A stretch of DNA of 64,000 nt from Solwaraspora sp. WMMD791 (GTDB taxonomy: Bacteria; Actinomycetota; Actinomycetes; Mycobacteriales; Micromonosporaceae). Positions 43,751-52,271 of the stretch are shown here, piece after piece. The position numbers and the translations under genes were made by a program. Positions within the stretch are counted from its first letter, which is position 1, and every line of letters starts with the position of its first letter. The DNA lies in the NCBI RefSeq assembly GCF_029581195.1, contig NZ_CP120737.1, positions 4,751,001-4,815,000 of the forward strand, written 5' to 3'. The notes beneath the pieces were generated by a model. It searched no databases. It had not been told where the DNA came from and was given only the letters and a program-made list of their open reading frames with translations.

Positions 43751-44689
43751 ATGAGTGATCCGGCCCCCACCGTGCCGGTCTGCTACCGGCACACCTCCCG
43801 GGAGACCTGGGTCCGGTGCTCCCGGTGCGAGCGGCCGATCTGCCCCGACTGCATGCAGGAAGCTGCGGTCGGGCACCAGTGCCCGGAGTGCGTAGCCGAA
43901 GGGCGGCGGACCCAGCGGTCGGCGCGTACCGCCTTCGGTGGCAGTGCCGCCGGCCAGCAGGGCATCGTCACCAAGGTCCTGATCGGCCTCAACGCACTCG
44001 CGGCGGTGATCGGTCTGGTGGTTTCCGGTGGCGGCTCGCTGCTGGGCGCGGGGCTGTTCTCCGCCGCCGGGTGGCTGCACGGCTTCGGTGGCGTGATCGG
44101 CCCGGACGTGACGGTCCGGGCCAACGGCACCGTCCTGGGCGGGGCCCTGCCGATGTACGGCGACGTCTTCGTCGGCATCGACAACGGCGGCGTCTACCGG
44201 CTGATCACCGCCATGTTCATCCACTACGGCCTGCTGCACCTGCTGTTCAACATGTGGGCGCTGTGGGTGCTCGGCCGCAATCTCGAGTCCGTGCTCGGGC
44301 CGGCCCGCTTCCTGGCGCTCTACCTGATCGCCGGGCTGGGCGGCAACGTGGCGGCGTACCTGATCTCGCCCAACTCGCTGTCGGCCGGCGCGTCGACCGC
44401 CGTCTTCGGCCTGTTCGCCGCCTTCTTCATCGTGCTGCGCCGGCTGAAGCGTGACACCTCTGCGGTCGTCGGCATCCTGGTGATCAACCTGATCCTCACC
44501 TTCACCGTGTCCAGCCTGTCGATCGCCGGGCACATCGGCGGGCTGATCACCGGGGCGCTGATCGGCACGATCCTGGCCTACGCACCACGGACCAACCGGA
44601 CCGTGGTGCAGGCGGTCGGCTGCGGCGGGGTGCTGCTCTTCCTGATCCTGCTCACGGTGGCCCGGATAGCGCTCGCCCACGCGGGCTGA
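43751..44689 (+). CDS. Rhomboid family intramembrane serine protease with N-terminal zinc finger
   Basis: The 312-residue protein has an N-terminal zinc-binding B-box-like module (residues 11-47: CYRH, CSRCERPICPDC, GHQCPEC), then a six-TM rhomboid domain. The catalytic pair is Ser215 in GASTAVFG and His261 in AGHIGGLITG, and the HYGLLHLLFNMWALWVLGRNLE loop gives the Asn/His oxyanion residues. It cleaves membrane proteins within the bilayer. The direct duplication GATGAGTGATC at 43738-43760 makes three candidate starts; I chose ATG 43751 because the upstream ATG at 43739 meets a stop after six codons. It abuts the reverse PH-domain gene (TGA|TCA). Confidence 0.9.
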   Translation: MSDPAPTVPVCYRHTSRETWVRCSRCERPICPDCMQEAAVGHQCPECVAEGRRTQRSARTAFGGSAAGQQGIVTKVLIGLNALAAVIGLVVSGGGSLLGAGLFSAAGWLHGFGGVIGPDVTVRANGTVLGGALPMYGDVFVGIDNGGVYRLITAMFIHYGLLHLLFNMWALWVLGRNLESVLGPARFLALYLIAGLGGNVAAYLISPNSLSAGASTAVFGLFAAFFIVLRRLKRDTSAVVGILVINLILTFTVSSLSIAGHIGGLITGALIGTILAYAPRTNRTVVQAVGCGGVLLFLILLTVARIALAHAG

Positions 44690-45196
44690 TCACGGCTGGC
44701 GGCCGCCGTGGGCATGCCACCACGTCGTCAGGGTGGCCGCCACCTCGGCCGGGTCCGCGCCGAGGTCGGTGCCGCCGAGCAGGTGCAGCGAATCGCCGGC
44801 GTCGATCTCCAGCAGTTCGGTACGGACACCTCGGTGCCCGCGGCGGTCCACGGTGATCGACTCGACCCGCTGCCATTCGATGATGCGTCGACCGGCGAGC
44901 CCGGTGACCACCTCGACGCCCTGCGGGCCGGCGGTCAGCCGTACCGGCACCAGCAGGTCGCGCAGCGCCCAGCCGGTGAGCCCGGCGGCGGCCACCAGGC
45001 CGAGGGCCGACCGGATCGGGTCGCCATCGGCGAACAGCAGCCCGACCGTGGCGACCAGCGCCGCCGCGACGACCTTCGCGACCGGCACCTTCGCCGGGAC
45101 CCGCCAACTCGTCGCCGGTGGCAGCGTCGTGTCCGGGTCGGGACGACCCGCCGGCCCGTCGTGGTCGGCGTGGTCGGTGGTGTCGTCGTCGCGCAC
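44690..45196 (-). CDS. PH domain-containing membrane protein
   Basis: The 168-residue protein has a short polar N-terminus, two membrane segments (VVAAALVATVGLLFA and LGLVAAAGLTGWALRDLL) and a C-terminal bacterial PH-like domain (VEVVTGLAGRRIIEWQRVESITVDRRGHRGVRTELLEIDAG). The family is widespread in actinobacteria and of unknown ligand. GTG start at 45196. Its stop directly abuts the stop of the convergent rhomboid gene with no spacer. Confidence 0.82.
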   Translation of the reverse strand: MRDDDTTDHADHDGPAGRPDPDTTLPPATSWRVPAKVPVAKVVAAALVATVGLLFADGDPIRSALGLVAAAGLTGWALRDLLVPVRLTAGPQGVEVVTGLAGRRIIEWQRVESITVDRRGHRGVRTELLEIDAGDSLHLLGGTDLGADPAEVAATLTTWWHAHGGRQP

Positions 45197-45264
45197 CGGT
45201 CAAGGATGCCAGCGGTACGGGGCACGGCGTAGGATTGCCGCAACCAAGTTACCGGGGAGTAGGC

Positions 45265-46476
45265 ATGAGGGACGCGGTCATCGTCGGGGCGGTCCGGACA
45301 CCGGTCGGACGGCGCAAGGGTGCGCTGGCGTCGGTGCACCCGGTGGAGTTGTCCAGCCACGTGCTGCGCGCGCTCGTCGAGCGGACCGGCATCGACCCGG
45401 GCGACGTCGACGACGTCGTCTGGGGCTGCGTCTTCCAGGTCGGCGACCAGAGCTGGAACATCGCCCGCAGTGCCGTACTCGCTGCCGGCTGGCCGGAGTC
45501 GGTGCCCGCCACCACGGTGGACCGGCAGTGCGGTTCGAGTCAACAGGCCCTGCACTTCGCTGCGGCGGCGGTGATCTCCGGCCAGGCCGATCTGGTGGTG
45601 GCCGGCGGGGTCGAGTCGATGACCCGGGTCCCGATGGGTGCCAGCACCGGCACCGGACGACCCTTCGGCGACCAGGTGCGGGACCGCTACCGTGGCGTCG
45701 ACGGCGTCACTGCCGACGAGCCGGTGCCGTTCAACCAGGGCGTCAGCGCCGAGCTGATCGCGGCCCGGTGGGGGCTGTCCCGTACCGCGCTGGACGAGTT
45801 CGCGTTGGCCAGCCATCAGCGGGCAGCGGCGGCGCAGGACGCTGGCGAGTTCGACGCGGAGATCGCCCCGGTGCCGGTGGCCGGCTCCGGCCCGGCACCG
45901 GGCGCACCTGGTGAGTCGCCGGCCGGCGACAAGGTCGGCGCCGACGAGGGCATCCGCCGCGACACTTCGCTCGCCAAGCTCGGCGAACTGGCGACCCCGT
46001 TCCGGGCCGACGGGGTGGTGACCGCCGGGTCGGCGTCGCAGATCTCCGACGGCGCGGCGGCGCTCGCGGTGACCACCTCGCAGTGGGCGCGGGAGCACGG
46101 CGTACGGCCGCTGGCCCGGGTGCACACGGCGGTGGTGGTCGGCGACGACCCGGTGATGATGCTGACCGCGCCGATCCCGGCTACCGAACGGGCGCTGCGT
46201 CGCAGCGGCCTGAGCCTGGCCGAGATCGGGGTGTACGAGGTCAACGAGGCGTTCGCGCCGGTGCCGTTGGCCTGGCTGGCCGAGACCGGGGCGGATCCGG
46301 CCCGGCTCAACCCGCGCGGTGGTGCGATCGCCCTCGGCCACCCGCTCGGCGCCAGTGGGGCCCGGATCATGACGACGATGCTGCACCACATGCGGTCGAC
46401 CGGCGTGCGGTACGGCCTGCAGACGATGTGCGAGGGCGGCGGGATGGCCAACGCCACCATCGTGGAAATTCTGTAG
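45265..46476 (+). CDS. Thiolase family protein (acetyl-CoA C-acyltransferase)
   Basis: The 403-residue enzyme carries the thiolase active site: Cys89 in DRQCGSSQQALHFAA, EVNEAFAPV, His in ALGHPLGASGARIM and the second Cys in TMCEGGGMANATI. The last two are the general-base and catalytic motifs. It catalyses thiolytic cleavage (beta-oxidation) or condensation of acyl-CoAs. An ATG at 45265 follows GGGGAG. A TAGGAT -10-like element occurs upstream at 45230-45235. Confidence 0.93.
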   Translation: MRDAVIVGAVRTPVGRRKGALASVHPVELSSHVLRALVERTGIDPGDVDDVVWGCVFQVGDQSWNIARSAVLAAGWPESVPATTVDRQCGSSQQALHFAAAAVISGQADLVVAGGVESMTRVPMGASTGTGRPFGDQVRDRYRGVDGVTADEPVPFNQGVSAELIAARWGLSRTALDEFALASHQRAAAAQDAGEFDAEIAPVPVAGSGPAPGAPGESPAGDKVGADEGIRRDTSLAKLGELATPFRADGVVTAGSASQISDGAAALAVTTSQWAREHGVRPLARVHTAVVVGDDPVMMLTAPIPATERALRRSGLSLAEIGVYEVNEAFAPVPLAWLAETGADPARLNPRGGAIALGHPLGASGARIMTTMLHHMRSTGVRYGLQTMCEGGGMANATIVEIL

Positions 46477-46531
46477 CTGAAATTTCGCCATTACCCCGAG
46501 TCATGATGGGTTGACGTGTCGTTAACACGAC

Positions 46532-46984
46532 ATGGACGTCTTCTCCCGTACGTTCCTGCCCGCGGCGGCGGAGACCGCCGTGCCGATATCCACGACCAGC
46601 CGACACATGCCGGTGCTCCGGCGCTGTGTCTCCCCCAACGAACGCACCGTCCTCGTCGCCCGGTGCCAACGCCCCGACCAGCCGATGCAGGGTGACTACC
46701 TGCTCCTACTGACCCGACGCCGGCTGGTGGTCACCCAGGAGACGATCCTGTGGCGCCGCCTGCGGCTGCACCTCAACAGCGAGTTACGACACCTGGACCA
46801 CGTCACCTGGACCACCGACCCGCGCGCCGGGATCGTCGAACTCGCGGTCACCGCCATCGACGGCATCCGGGAACGCTTCCTGATCAAGGTCCCCGACCCG
46901 GGCCGGGCCAGCCACATCGAAGCGCTGTTCAGCTACGCGTTCCTGGCCCGCCCGCTCGACGCCCGCAGCACCGCCGCCGCCTGA
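46532..46984 (+). CDS. Hypothetical protein with PH/GRAM-like C-terminal half
   Basis: This 150-residue protein has no signal peptide or cysteine cluster. Residues 55-140 (DYLLLLTRRRLVVTQETILWRRLRLHLNSELRHLDHVTWTTDPRAG and ALTAIDGIRERFLIKVP-like strands) have the alternating beta pattern of GRAM/PH domains. Start codon ATG 46532, with no clear ribosome site; a TGTCGTTAACACGACA inverted repeat immediately precedes it. Function unknown. Confidence 0.65.
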   Translation: MDVFSRTFLPAAAETAVPISTTSRHMPVLRRCVSPNERTVLVARCQRPDQPMQGDYLLLLTRRRLVVTQETILWRRLRLHLNSELRHLDHVTWTTDPRAGIVELAVTAIDGIRERFLIKVPDPGRASHIEALFSYAFLARPLDARSTAAA

Positions 46985-46993
46985 CCCGCGCCA

Positions 46994-47010
46994 GTCTGCC
47001 GTCGGCAGAC
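46994..47010 (+). terminator. Palindromic hairpin after the hypothetical gene
   Basis: GTCTGCCGTCGGCAGAC is an 8-1-8 palindrome 10 bp after the stop; an imperfect repeat of it (GTCTGCCGTCGTCAGAC) follows about 20 bp later. With a one-base loop it is a weak terminator candidate. Confidence 0.45.
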
Positions 47011-47087
47011 CCGCGCGCGTCTGCCGTCGTCAGACCCGCCTGTCGCCGCGCTGCCTGCCACCGCCCGACGCGCGTGTTCGGAGTGGT

Positions 47088-47264
47088 TCACGGCCCGGCG
47101 ACCGGCGACTGGATCGAACCGGAGCAGGTCGAGCACTTCAGCCAGACCTCCCGGGTGCGTCCGCCGATCAGGGCAAAGGTGAAAGCTTTCCCTGCCCCGA
47201 GGCATTTCGGGCAGATCGGTGGCCGACGCCGCCTCGGTGCCGGCAGATCATCCTTGTCGCCCAT
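47088..47264 (-). CDS. Small zinc-ribbon protein (two CxxC motifs)
   Basis: A 58-residue protein starts at ATG 47264: MGDKDDLPAPRRR, then PPICPKCLGAGKAFTFALIGG, RTREVWLKCSTCSGS and a final IQSPVAGP before TGA. Two CxxC pairs (ICPKC, KCSTC) 25 residues apart form a zinc ribbon. The residue pattern and codon use fit a conserved small actinobacterial protein and the start follows GTAGGG. Role unknown; possibly regulatory. Too short for a usual gene caller to prefer over longer overlapping frames. Confidence 0.75.
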   Translation of the reverse strand: MGDKDDLPAPRRRRPPICPKCLGAGKAFTFALIGGRTREVWLKCSTCSGSIQSPVAGP

Positions 47265-47377
47265 GGGGCGACCCTACCGTCCGTCGTCACCGCCGGTGCA
47301 CGTCGTCCGCCGTCGTGCCCGGCGGTGCAGGTCCCGTGCCGCTGCCCGGCGGTGCGGATCCCGTGCCGCGTGGTCGA

Positions 47378-49431
47378 TCAGGAAGGGGGAGTGGCGACGC
47401 CGACATAGCCCTGGTAGCGCACCGCCCAACCGTCCGGCACCAACTCCGTACAGTCGTCGCGCTCACCGAGGCAGACGATGGCGTCGACCGACGCCGGATC
47501 AGCCGGCGGCCGGTTCGGCAGCACCGACTGCAGCGACACGATGTCGTGCTCAGGCAGCACCAGCCACAGTGGGTACTCCCAGGTGATGTTCTGCTGCACC
47601 ACGCCGATCCGGTGGGCGTCGGCACGGCGTACCTCCTCGGCCGCCCACCGGAAGTCCGCCGCCCAGTGCGGCCGACGCAGGAACCGGGTGTCCCACGGGT
47701 CGGTGGTGAACACCGATCCGGCCCCGACGAGCCGACGCGGAAAGCCGTACGACACCGCCAGGACACCGGACAGCGCCGCCGTGGCCAGCACGGCCACGGC
47801 GGCGATCGCCGCCACCGACCGTCGCCCACCCGGACCGCCGTCGGCGCGGCGCCGGAACAGGGCATCCAACCAGAGCCCGACCAGCGGGACGGCCAGGATC
47901 AGGCAGAACAGCAACAAGCGGTTCCCCCACGGCTGCCACTTGATCATCGCGAAGTAGAGCAGCAGCGCCGCCGCGACCGCAGCGGCGTACGCCCGGACCG
48001 CGCCCGGTGCGGCCGGGGCCACCAGCCGGGGCCGGGCCAACGCGACCACCCCGGCGACCAGCGCCAGGCCACCGGCGAGCGGGAACGCGACCCGGTCCTC
48101 GTCCGGGTACCAGGCGGGCACCGGGAACTCGGTCCGGTGGAAGGTGATCTCCGGATCCTGCGGGTCCACCCCGATCGCCTCGGCGACCGCCACGATCGCC
48201 GCCGCGGTGCCGGCCCGCAGCGGCGCCAACGGCGTGTCCAACGCGGTGTGCCCCACCCGCAACCCGTTGACGAACACCGCCGCAGGGTCGTGCCGCTGCA
48301 CGGGGCCGACTCGCGCAGCCGGGGCGGGCCGAGCGGGTGACCGAACTCGTCGGTGATCCGGGCAAGGAACGGACCGACGACGACCCCGGCGACCGCCAGA
48401 ATCGCCAGCGACGCCGCCCCGGTCCGTAGCACCGCCCCGGGTCGCAGCACCGCGCCGGGTCGCAGCACCGCGCCGGGCCGGCGCAGCCAGCCGGCCAGTC
48501 GCAGCTGACCCAGCCCCCAGAGCACGAGCAGCGGGCCGGCACCCAGCAGACCGCTGGTCTTCGTCAACGCGGTCAACCCGGTCGCGGCGCCGAGCGCCAG
48601 GACCGTACCGATGCTTGCCCGGTGGCGTAGCCCGTCCAGCGCGAGCGTGGCGACGCAGCCCGTCCACGCCGCCGCCACCAGATCGGTCTGGGTGCTGGTG
48701 GCCTGCAGCACCACCATCGGGGTGGTCCCGGCGACGAAGGCGGCGATCAGCTGCGCCCGGCGGCCGCCGCCGAACTGGGCGACGATCCGGGTCACGATCA
48801 GTAGACAGCCGACCCCGGCCAACCACTGCACCAGGTTGTAGAGCGCGTCGCCGCCGGTCAGCAGCCGCAGGTGCAGCAGCAGATACTCGGCACCCGGCGG
48901 GATCGTCACCTGACGGTGGATCGCCGTCGCCCAGAGCTGCAGGTCACCCTGGGCCACCCAGTGCTCCACCTTCGGCAGGTGGTAGGTCTGCGAGTCGACA
49001 TTGTTCGGCTCGGCGAGCAGCGCGACGAGCAGCTCGACACCGAGCATCCCGCCGACAGCGACGGCCAACAGCCGCTCGGCGCGGGTCGCCGTACCCCAGA
49101 TCTGTCGCAGCCGGGCCCACCGACGGGCAGCGAGCGTACGGGGTGCCGGGCGGCCGTCCCGTCGCCACCGCAGCGCGGCGGCGACGCCGAGAACCACCAG
49201 CGCGGCCAGCCAGGTCAGCCCGATCACCGGTGCGGTCAGCCCGCCGACGGCGCCCCACAGCTCGACCGTGAGCACCGCGAACGTGCCGGTGACCAGCGCG
49301 GCCAGCACGATCGTCCGCCGCCCGGCCGCCGGCAGTCGGAAGTGGGAGTCGGACCCGGGACGCACCAGGTAGGCCGCGAGGACTGACAGCAGTGGCGGCG
49401 CTAACAGGGCGATCATCCAGCCGGCTGGCAT
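47378..49431 (-). pseudogene. Frameshifted GT39-like membrane glycosyltransferase
   Basis: Two overlapping reading frames together give one plausible protein of about 680 residues. The N-terminal part (ATG 49431 to about 48302) has many membrane helices and the conserved first-loop motif AEPNNVDSQTYHLPKVEHWVAQG, typical of dolichyl-phosphate-mannose-like (GT39/GT87) transferases. The C-terminal part (48301 to 47378) starts at QRHDPAAVFVNGLRVGHT and has more helices and a beta domain ending GYVGVATPPS. The joint needs one extra base in the plus-strand GGGG run at 48302-48305. The gene is broken, unless this is an assembly error. A tandem PGAVLRPGAVLRPGAVLRTG repeat lies at about 48430-48490. 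Confidence 0.75.
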
Positions 49432-49619
49432 GGCGGGAAGTAAACACCATCGGGCGTACGGAAGCCGTCCGCACCCGCGTCGGACACGCTTCGTACGGTG
49501 GGGTTGACCTTGAGTGCGCCCGGCTCCGGGAGGTGGACACACCAGGTGTCAGTGGGGCAGGTGATCCAGTGCCGACCGGGTTAGTCTAGGGCGACTGCCA
49601 TCATTTGCGTTCGGAGACC

Positions 49620-50336
49620 ATGGTGAAGCTCTCGATCCTCATGCCGGTCTACAACGAGGAAGAACGCGTCGGGAACGCCCTCAAGCAGGCGCTCGCCGTG
49701 GACTACCCGTGTGAGATCGAGCTTGTCGTCGTCGACGACGGCAGCCGGGACGGCACGGGCGAGATCCTGGGGCGGGTCGACGACGCCCGGCTGCGGGTGA
49801 TCACCCACCCGCGCAACGCCGGCAAGGGTGCGGCGATCCGTACGGCGGTCGAGGCGGCCGAGGGCGACTACATGGTGATCCTCGACGCGGATCTGGAGTA
49901 CGACCCGCAGGACATTCCGAAGCTGCTGGAGCCGGTGCTCGATGGGCGGGCCACCGTGGTCTACGGCAATCGCACGTTCGGCAGCCACAGCGCCTACAGC
50001 TTCTGGTACGTGATGGGCAACAAGGCGGTCACCACGGCGGCCAACGTGCTGTTCAACTCTTACATCGGTGACCTGGAGACCTGTTTCAAGCTGCTGCCGC
50101 TGTCGCTGTACCGCTCGTTGGACGTCAAGTCGCGCGGGTTCGGCATGGAGGCCGAGGTGACCGGCAAGCTGCTGCGCCAGCGGATCCGCCCGTACGAGGT
50201 GCCGATTTCCTACCGGGCGCGTGGCCGCGAGGAAGGCAAGAAGATCACCTGGAAGGACGGGGTGGAGGCCCTGTGGATTCTGGGCCGGGAGCGCGCCCGT
50301 CGCCAAGGAGGACGCTCCACCACCGCCTCCTCCTGA
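49620..50336 (+). CDS. Glycosyltransferase family 2 (dolichol-phosphate-mannose synthase-like)
   Basis: The 238-residue GT-A protein reads VKLSILMPVYNEEERVGNALKQAL, IELVVVDDGSRDGTGEIL, NAGKGAAIRTAVEAAEGDYMVILDADLEYDP (the DxD of the nucleotide-sugar site) and TCFKLLPLSLYRSLDVKSRGFGMEAEVT. No membrane segment is seen; it may transfer a sugar onto polyprenyl phosphate, providing the donor for the neighbouring GT39-like enzyme. ATG 49620 follows GGAG. It is divergent from the frameshifted GT39-like gene, 188 bp apart. Confidence 0.88.
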   Translation: MVKLSILMPVYNEEERVGNALKQALAVDYPCEIELVVVDDGSRDGTGEILGRVDDARLRVITHPRNAGKGAAIRTAVEAAEGDYMVILDADLEYDPQDIPKLLEPVLDGRATVVYGNRTFGSHSAYSFWYVMGNKAVTTAANVLFNSYIGDLETCFKLLPLSLYRSLDVKSRGFGMEAEVTGKLLRQRIRPYEVPISYRARGREEGKKITWKDGVEALWILGRERARRQGGRSTTASS

Positions 50337-50385
50337 CCCCCGCACTCCCTGACGCCCCCCGCTCTCCTCGACGACCCGCTCTCCC

Positions 50386-50449
50386 CGACGATCTTGCAGT
50401 TATCGCGAAGATTTGTCCGGATTGTCGGTCGATAACTGCAAGATCGCCG
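50386..50449. repeat. 64-bp dispersed inverted-repeat element, copy 2
   Basis: Arms 50386-50405 and 50430-50449 pair with one mismatch around a 24-nt loop that starts CGAAGATTTGTCCG, as in copy 1 at 9372-9435. It lies 50 bp after the GT2 stop, before the convergent transketolase stop. Confidence 0.8.
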
Positions 50450-50483
50450 CGATCATGAGGTCGTGATCATGGGCGGAATGGGT

Positions 50484-51380
50484 TCATGGGGCGATGAAGC
50501 GGATGATCGAGTGGCGTAGGCCGGCCGGGTCCAGCCCGTGCCAGCGGTCATGGTCTGCTGGGCTGCCGTACCGGTGCAGGTCCCGCCGGCCGACCCCCAA
50601 CGCCAGCAGCCGGTACGGCCGGTCCGCCAGCGCCTCGCCGACCAGGTGGCTGGAGGTGCCGGCCAGGTACGGTTCGACCAGCACCACCACCGGTGCCGCC
50701 TGGTCGACCAGCATCCGCAGGCCGGTGGCGTCCCACGGTCGCGGGGTGTTGGTGTACGCCACCGTCACGTCCTGCCCGTCGACCGCCGCCAGCACCGGGT
50801 CCAGCATCGGGCCGACGGCGACGACGACCGGGGCTCCCCCGCTGCCCCGACGCACCGTCACCAGTCGGCCCGACACCGCGTCGCCGTGCAGGCCACGGTT
50901 GGCCCGCGTACCGAGCCGCAGGTAGACCGGGTCGTCGTGGGCGGCGGCGGCACGCAGCAGCGGCCCGACCTCGTCGGCGTGCCCCGGCACGTGCACCGTC
51001 CACTGTCCTGCCGTGTCGAGCAGGGTGACGTCGCCGGGGGACATGTGGGTCCGCCCCTCCGCCGACGCGTCGTACGAGCCGGCGATGCTGACCAGCACGG
51101 CACCGACGCCCTGGTGGTCGAGGTCGAGCTTGATCTGCTCGTACGCCCGGTCGACCAGGAACGGGGCGTAGGAATGGGCGATCGGCCGCAGCCCGGTCAG
51201 GGCCAGCCCACCGGCTACCCCGATCATCAGCTGCTCCCGGATGCCGACGTTGAGCACCCGGTCCGGGTGCCGGCGGGCGGCCGGGGCGAAGGCGTCGGCC
51301 GAGATGTCGGCCAACACGACGGCGGTACGCGGGTCGTCGTCGAGCAGTCCGGTGGCGGCCCTGGTGAACGCCTCACGCAT
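50484..51380 (-). CDS. Transketolase, C-terminal subunit (pyrimidine-binding and C domain)
   Basis: The 298-residue protein corresponds to the second half of transketolase: DISADAFAPAARRHPDRVLNVGIREQLMIGVAGGLALTGLRPIAHSYAPFLVDRAYEQIKLDL (pyrimidine-domain, with the catalytic Glu in NVGIREQ) then a C-terminal domain with HDDPVYLRLGTRAN. It functions only with the N-terminal subunit encoded by the upstream gene, whose stop it overlaps by 8 bp. A split transketolase of this type acts on sugar phosphates or in secondary pathways. Confidence 0.88.
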   Translation of the reverse strand: MREAFTRAATGLLDDDPRTAVVLADISADAFAPAARRHPDRVLNVGIREQLMIGVAGGLALTGLRPIAHSYAPFLVDRAYEQIKLDLDHQGVGAVLVSIAGSYDASAEGRTHMSPGDVTLLDTAGQWTVHVPGHADEVGPLLRAAAAHDDPVYLRLGTRANRGLHGDAVSGRLVTVRRGSGGAPVVVAVGPMLDPVLAAVDGQDVTVAYTNTPRPWDATGLRMLVDQAAPVVVLVEPYLAGTSSHLVGEALADRPYRLLALGVGRRDLHRYGSPADHDRWHGLDPAGLRHSIIRFIAP

Positions 51381-52224
51381 GTCCGTCCTCCTCCTCGTCC
51401 GAGCCGCTGCTGGACGACCCCGAGCCGCTGCTGGACGACTTGGGGGCAGGGGCGGCGTACTTGGCCGGGACCCGGGCGACGACCAGATGCGGCCGTACGC
51501 CGTCGTGGCCCGTCAGTGCGGCGGTCAGCGCGTCGTGGTCGTGCCCGTCGACGACCGACGCCGACCAGCCGTTGACGGTGAACCGGCTGGCCAGGCCCCC
51601 AGGCCAGCCGTGGGTGGCCGAATCGTTGTCGACGACGACCACGGTCAGGTCGGCGAGCTGCCGGCTGCCGGCGTACGCGATCGCCTCGTGGTTGGACCCT
51701 TCGTCGAGTTCGGCGTCGCCGACCAGGACGTACACCCGGGCCCCGCCGGCCCGCGCGGAGCCGGCGGCCGGGCCCTGGGCGCAGCTGCGGGTCAGGCCCT
51801 GGGCGCGCAGGCCGAGCAGCATGCCGACGCCGAGCCCGAGGCCGTGCCCGAGCGACCCGGAGCCGATCTCCACGCCGGGCACCAGCAGCCGGTCCGGGTG
51901 GTGCCCGAGCGGGCTGTCCGGCCCGGCCAGGTCGTCGAGCCAGGTGTGCGGCAGGAAACCCTTCGCGGCGAGTACGGCGTAGTAGGCGGCCGGCCCGTGT
52001 CCTTTGGACAGTAGGAACCGGTCCCGGTCGACGGCGTCGACCGTCTGTGGGTCGACCCGCAGGATCCGGTCGTAGAGGACCCAGAGGACGTCCAGTGTCG
52101 AGTAAGCGCTCGGCTCGTGCTTCTCGTCGCCGGTGATCCGACGCAACAGCGGTGCGAGCGCCGCGTACCCGGGGTCCGCCGGTGGGTCCGTGACGGCGGC
52201 CGGGCTGGCTACGAACGTGGTCAT
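51373..52224 (-). CDS. Transketolase, N-terminal subunit (thiamine diphosphate-binding)
   Basis: The 283-residue protein is the PP-domain half of transketolase: DRDRFLLSKGHGPAAYYAVLAAKG and PLGHHPDRLLVPGVEIGSGSLGHGLGLGVGMLLG, and VYVLVGDAELDEGSNHEAIAYAGSRQLADLTVVVVDNDSAT, which holds the GDG-type ThDP motif (here GDAELDEG). Compared with the usual subunit the C-terminus ends in a Ser/Gly/Asp/Glu stretch (SSSSGSGSSSSGSDEEEDGHA). ATG 52224. The SoxR-like box lies 17 bp upstream of this start, so the operon may be redox controlled. Confidence 0.87.
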   Translation of the reverse strand: MTTFVASPAAVTDPPADPGYAALAPLLRRITGDEKHEPSAYSTLDVLWVLYDRILRVDPQTVDAVDRDRFLLSKGHGPAAYYAVLAAKGFLPHTWLDDLAGPDSPLGHHPDRLLVPGVEIGSGSLGHGLGLGVGMLLGLRAQGLTRSCAQGPAAGSARAGGARVYVLVGDAELDEGSNHEAIAYAGSRQLADLTVVVVDNDSATHGWPGGLASRFTVNGWSASVVDGHDHDALTAALTGHDGVRPHLVVARVPAKYAAPAPKSSSSGSGSSSSGSDEEEDGHA

Positions 52225-52240
52225 GCCACTACTCTGCAAC

Positions 52241-52256
52241 TTCAAGCGGACTTGAA
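52241..52256. promoter_or_regulatory. SoxR-like inverted repeat between transketolase operon and soxR
   Basis: TTCAAGCGGACTTGAA (52241-52256) is an inverted repeat with perfect 6-bp half-sites and a 4-bp centre, close to known SoxR sites with the CTCAAG/CTTGAG form. It lies between the transketolase start (52224, reverse) and the soxR ATG (52272). SoxR binding is inferred from proximity and similarity. Confidence 0.5.
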
Positions 52257-52271
52257 CTCAAGGGCTGTGTG

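Noticed and set aside
46933-47205. A 90-codon reverse frame beginning MPRGRESF
   Set aside because: A shifted frame gives the 58-residue zinc-ribbon protein with two CxxC motifs and a normal start, which is much more protein-like.
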